DNA of 64,000 bases, taken from contig NZ_JADKZI010000002.1 in the NCBI RefSeq assembly GCF_017811815.1, positions 538,145-602,144 of the forward strand. Direction: 5' to 3'. Below the pieces are notes generated by a model. That model was not told the origin of the DNA. It worked only from the letters and a program-made list of their open reading frames with translations, and ran no database searches. The stretch comes from Flavonifractor sp. AGMB03687. GTDB taxonomy: Bacteria; Bacillota; Clostridia; Oscillospirales; Oscillospiraceae. Below are positions 61,646 to 64,000 of this stretch, in pieces (the first letter of the stretch is position 1; each line of letters starts with the position of its first letter). The translations under genes were made by a program, and so were the position numbers.

Positions 61646-62030
61646 ATGGAGAAACCGCCGATAGGTTTTGCAGCATGGGCGCCACAATGTCCTGCTCAAT
61701 GGCTGCGGCGGATTGTTTTTTCGTGGCATATTGCAGATGCCCGTAAATATCCACCGTTGTTGAAATCTCACTGTGTCCCAGCCATTCTTTTACCTGTTCC
61801 ATCGGAACACCGTTGGCCAGCAAAAGCGAGGCACAGGTATGGCGAAGATCGTGGAAACGAATGTGCCGTAAATTGTTCTTGGCAAGCAACTTCCCAAAGG
61901 TCGAGGACACATAGTTGGGTTTAATGAGATTGCCAATCACATCGACACAGACATATCCCAGATATTCTTTGTTGTAGGCGCGCCCGCACAGCTTGCGATT
62001 TTCTTCCTGCTGTTTCTTGGCCTCCAGCAA
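61644..62030 (-). pseudogene. Tyrosine integrase, C-terminal fragment
   Basis: About 128 residues remain of a phage/ICE-type tyrosine recombinase catalytic domain. The HxxR box is in RFHDLRHTCASLLLANG, the following HS in LGHSEIS, and the nucleophile Tyr in TTVDIYGHLQ. The arm-binding and core-binding domains and the first catalytic Arg are missing. The frame stays open only to about 62048, where a TAG occurs and similarity to integrases seems to stop. It ends 41 bp from the tRNA-Ser 3' end, the usual place for an integrase of a tRNA-targeted element. The truncation point coincides with the edge of the serine-recombinase element. Confidence 0.88.
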
Positions 62031-62087
62031 AGTACAGTTTACAAGGGACTACACAGGGTAGGTATCTGACGGGAGGGGTTCCACCCG

Positions 62088-63599
62088 TCAGATTTTCCAT
62101 GTGATATTCAAGCTGTCGCTTGTGGCGGCTATGGTGGTAATCATCAAGTCTACCACCCGCCGCTTGTCATCAAAGGATATATTCTCCCAAGTGTCGAGGT
62201 AATCGGAAATCTGGCTGATCTGTTCCGGGCTGATGGCTTCCACCGTCAGCTCCGCTATCCTCGCCAAAAGTTCCTGCTTGCGCCCGTCCAGTTCCGCTAT
62301 CTTCACATTCACATAGGAGAGCAGCACATTGTTTGCGCCCGTCAGACTGTCCATCAGCTTTTCAATCTCGCCGTCCACATGGGCAAGCTCCACTTGCAGG
62401 GCGGCAATTTTAGGGTTTGCCTTTGCCGCTTTCTTTCTGCCTGTCAGCGTCTTGTAGCTTGCCAGTTTCTTTACCATCTGCTGATAAACAACCGTTTCCA
62501 GTTCCGAAGTGATGATTTTCCCGCACCCGGCACAGCTTTTATTGTCCAGCCGTTTTGTGCAGCGGAGATATTGCTTCCCCACAGGATTGTTAATGCTCAT
62601 AAGGGCATACCCGCAGTTCCCGCACTTGATTTTTCCCGCCAGCCATGTGTGGGTGGCTTTTCGGGCAGACTGGATTTTCATGTTGTTCATCAGCTTCTTG
62701 CGGCAGGTCAGCCAGATGTCGGAGGGGACAATGCCCTCATGGGGAGCCAGTACCAGCATTTGGTCTTTCAAGTCGTTCTTTTTGCTGGGCTTCACATCCC
62801 GCCCTTGATACAGATAGCAGCCGTTCATGCCAGTAAAATCGGAAGCGTCATTGACAATGACCGTCCCTTGACTTTTGAAAAATTCGTACACATCAAGGTC
62901 TGCCTGCACATAGACAGGATTGCGTAACATCTGCGCCAGCGTGGGGCGTATCAGCTCTTTGCCATGGAACAAAATGCCCTGTTCGGCAAAGTACCGGGTA
63001 ATGTCCCCGTAGGAGGTAGTGGGCTGGGCGTACATCTCAAACATCAGCCGGATATTTGCCGCTTCGTCTGGATTTACCACCAGCTTTTTTGTGTTGATAC
63101 CGTCCATCTTAATCGGCTCTGTATGAAAGCCGTAAGGGGCTTTCCCACCCATCTTGAAGCCTCGCTGGCTGCGGGAATAGTAAGCGTCCGTCACCCGCTT
63201 CTGTATCGTTTCCCGTTCAAGCTGGGCGAACACGATACAGATATTCAGCATCGCCCGCCCCATCGGGGTGGAGGTATCAAACTTTTCCGTAGAGGACACA
63301 AACTCCACATTGTGCTGTTGGAACAGCTCCATCATGTTGGCAAAGTCCAGAATAGAACGGCTGATACGGTCGAGTTTGTAAACCACGACCTTTGCAATCA
63401 AGCCCCGCTTGATGTCCCGTACCAGTTCTTGAAACTTCGGACGGTCTGTGTTTTTGCCGCTGTACCCTTTGTCTGTGTATTCCTTGCAGTTACCGCCTTT
63501 CAATTCATATTTGCAAAATTCAATCTGGCTTTCAATGGAAATGCTGTCCTTTTTGTCTACCGATTGTCTTGCATAGATTGCGTCTATTCGATTGTTCAT
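62088..63599 (-). CDS. Large serine recombinase (TnpX/TndX-like)
   Basis: The protein has 503 residues. The N-terminal resolvase domain has catalytic Ser13 in IYARQSVDKKDS and the downstream arginine motif YKLDRISRS. A recombinase domain spans about 155-260. A zinc ribbon is visible (CGNCGY near residue 330, with later CAGC), followed by a coiled-coil region (about 380-440). It integrates and excises a mobile element. It points toward its presumed left end, the junction with the integrase at about 62035-62060. The GC content is lower than in core genes here, consistent with transfer. Confidence 0.93.
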   Translation of the reverse strand: MNNRIDAIYARQSVDKKDSISIESQIEFCKYELKGGNCKEYTDKGYSGKNTDRPKFQELVRDIKRGLIAKVVVYKLDRISRSILDFANMMELFQQHNVEFVSSTEKFDTSTPMGRAMLNICIVFAQLERETIQKRVTDAYYSRSQRGFKMGGKAPYGFHTEPIKMDGINTKKLVVNPDEAANIRLMFEMYAQPTTSYGDITRYFAEQGILFHGKELIRPTLAQMLRNPVYVQADLDVYEFFKSQGTVIVNDASDFTGMNGCYLYQGRDVKPSKKNDLKDQMLVLAPHEGIVPSDIWLTCRKKLMNNMKIQSARKATHTWLAGKIKCGNCGYALMSINNPVGKQYLRCTKRLDNKSCAGCGKIITSELETVVYQQMVKKLASYKTLTGRKKAAKANPKIAALQVELAHVDGEIEKLMDSLTGANNVLLSYVNVKIAELDGRKQELLARIAELTVEAISPEQISQISDYLDTWENISFDDKRRVVDLMITTIAATSDSLNITWKI

Positions 63600-63693
63600 A
63601 TTGTCGCTCCTTTTCTTAAAAAAGAAACGGAGCTGCTGACAGTTTTATTATACCGCCAGCAGCCCCGCAAATCAATGATGGCTTCGGAAAACC

Positions 63694-63885
63694 TTATGCC
63701 CCGGCTTCCTCACTCTGCCGTTTGTCGGCATACTTGCGGAACACCTCATAAAGCTGCTGTTCCAGCTCCCGGCGTTTTGCCGCTTCCTGCTCCAGCGTGA
63801 ACACCGGGGAGAGATTTTCCAGCGTGATTTCCTTTCCCTGAAAAGTCACGACTTCGGTTTCTTTCTTGTATCTGATATGCTCCAT
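63694..63885 (-). CDS. Small accessory protein of the recombinase element
   Basis: The 63-residue acidic protein starts MEHIRYKKETEVVTFQGKEI and ends in a Glu/Lys/Arg-rich helix (AAKRRELEQQLYEVFRKYAD). AGGAGG lies 4 bases before the ATG. It lies 94 bp before the recombinase in the same direction; that gap holds GCTGCTG and CAGCAGC inverted arms around a TATAAT. I do not recognise a function. The rest of the element lies outside the window; 63886-64000 holds a GC-rich hairpin (CGCGGC around 63920) and no clear gene. Confidence 0.7.
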   Translation of the reverse strand: MEHIRYKKETEVVTFQGKEITLENLSPVFTLEQEAAKRRELEQQLYEVFRKYADKRQSEEAGA

Positions 63886-64000
63886 AGTACCTCCTACAAT
63901 AATAATTACGGTTTAAGGCGCGGCCGCCAGCCGCGTCTTTTTCCATCTCAAAGCCGAAGCTGTTAGAATGAGAGAGTAAATGGCCTGACAGTGTGTACCT

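Noticed and set aside
61355..61771. A minus-strand frame of 138 codons through tRNA-Ser, containing RRWRDSNSRAGFEPTY
   Set aside because: This is the familiar spurious protein produced by translating the complement of a tRNA gene.
1..64000. A CRISPR array, prophage structural genes or a classical defence island
   Set aside because: No regularly spaced direct repeats and no cas, capsid, terminase, restriction or toxin-antitoxin genes were recognised. Accessory DNA is confined to the last 3 kb.

Overview
The window reads as chromosomal DNA from a GC-rich, endospore-forming member of the Clostridia. The closest match in character is the Oscillospiraceae (Flavonifractor / Pseudoflavonifractor / Intestinimonas type). 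This is inferred from gene content and style, not from a database search. The supporting evidence is: the SpoIIGA-SigE sporulation pair and a YtvI homologue, a Firmicutes class III fructose bisphosphatase, DUF951 and UPF0735 proteins, heterodimeric BmrCD-type exporters, strong AGGAGG ribosome sites, near-consensus sigma-A promoters, and many GC-rich hairpin terminators. Roughly 60 genes are packed into directional operons with 4-bp ATGA overlaps.

Layout. Positions 1-1.9 kb hold a metal or arsenic response cluster: the start of a P-type ATPase behind CsoR-type operators, then a thioredoxin-like protein, a permease and an ArsR regulator. A secreted phosphodiester glycosidase follows (2.0-3.5 kb). 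From 3.7 to 11.1 kb lies a leftward pyrimidine operon, pyrC-pyrF-(zinc ribbon)-pyrK-pyrD, followed by a phosphatase/acetyltransferase fusion and a YgiQ radical SAM protein. Next come sigE/spoIIGA (11.5-13.1 kb), DUF951-hisC-dsrE-like (13.2-14.8 kb), an S1-domain protein, and a two-component system with a transglutaminase lipoprotein (16-19.9 kb). Two paralogous marR-ABC-ABC export cassettes (20.3-24.4 and 31.7-35.7 kb) flank uridine phosphorylase, a TrkA/TrkH potassium system and an ion-pumping pyrophosphatase. Central carbon and cell-wall genes follow (fbp, amidase, aconitase-like hydratase, debranching enzyme), then a cardiolipin synthase gene with two inactivating lesions. A nine-gene rightward purine operon (46.4-55.6 kb) is followed by lysC-hom-ACT, ytvI, a thioesterase and xpt.

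The right end (61.0-64.0 kb) is accessory DNA at a tRNA-Ser(CGA) gene. It contains an orphan 5' half of a second tRNA-Ser, two diverged copies of a ~135-bp repeat that start at the anticodon-loop sequence, one intact tRNA-Ser, a truncated tyrosine integrase, and a large serine recombinase element that appears to have inserted into that integrase.

The most interesting signals are regulatory. Both de novo nucleotide operons begin with a short, unannotated leader ORF that has an excellent ribosome site. Before purE, a 24-codon ORF ends four bases ahead of a 12-bp intrinsic terminator. Before pyrC, a 25-codon ORF ends inside the pyrC ribosome site. The purine operon itself is unusual. It has a PurF-like paralogue lacking the catalytic cysteine next to normal PurF, and it replaces bifunctional PurH with a free-standing formyltransferase plus an archaeal-type PurO cyclohydrolase.
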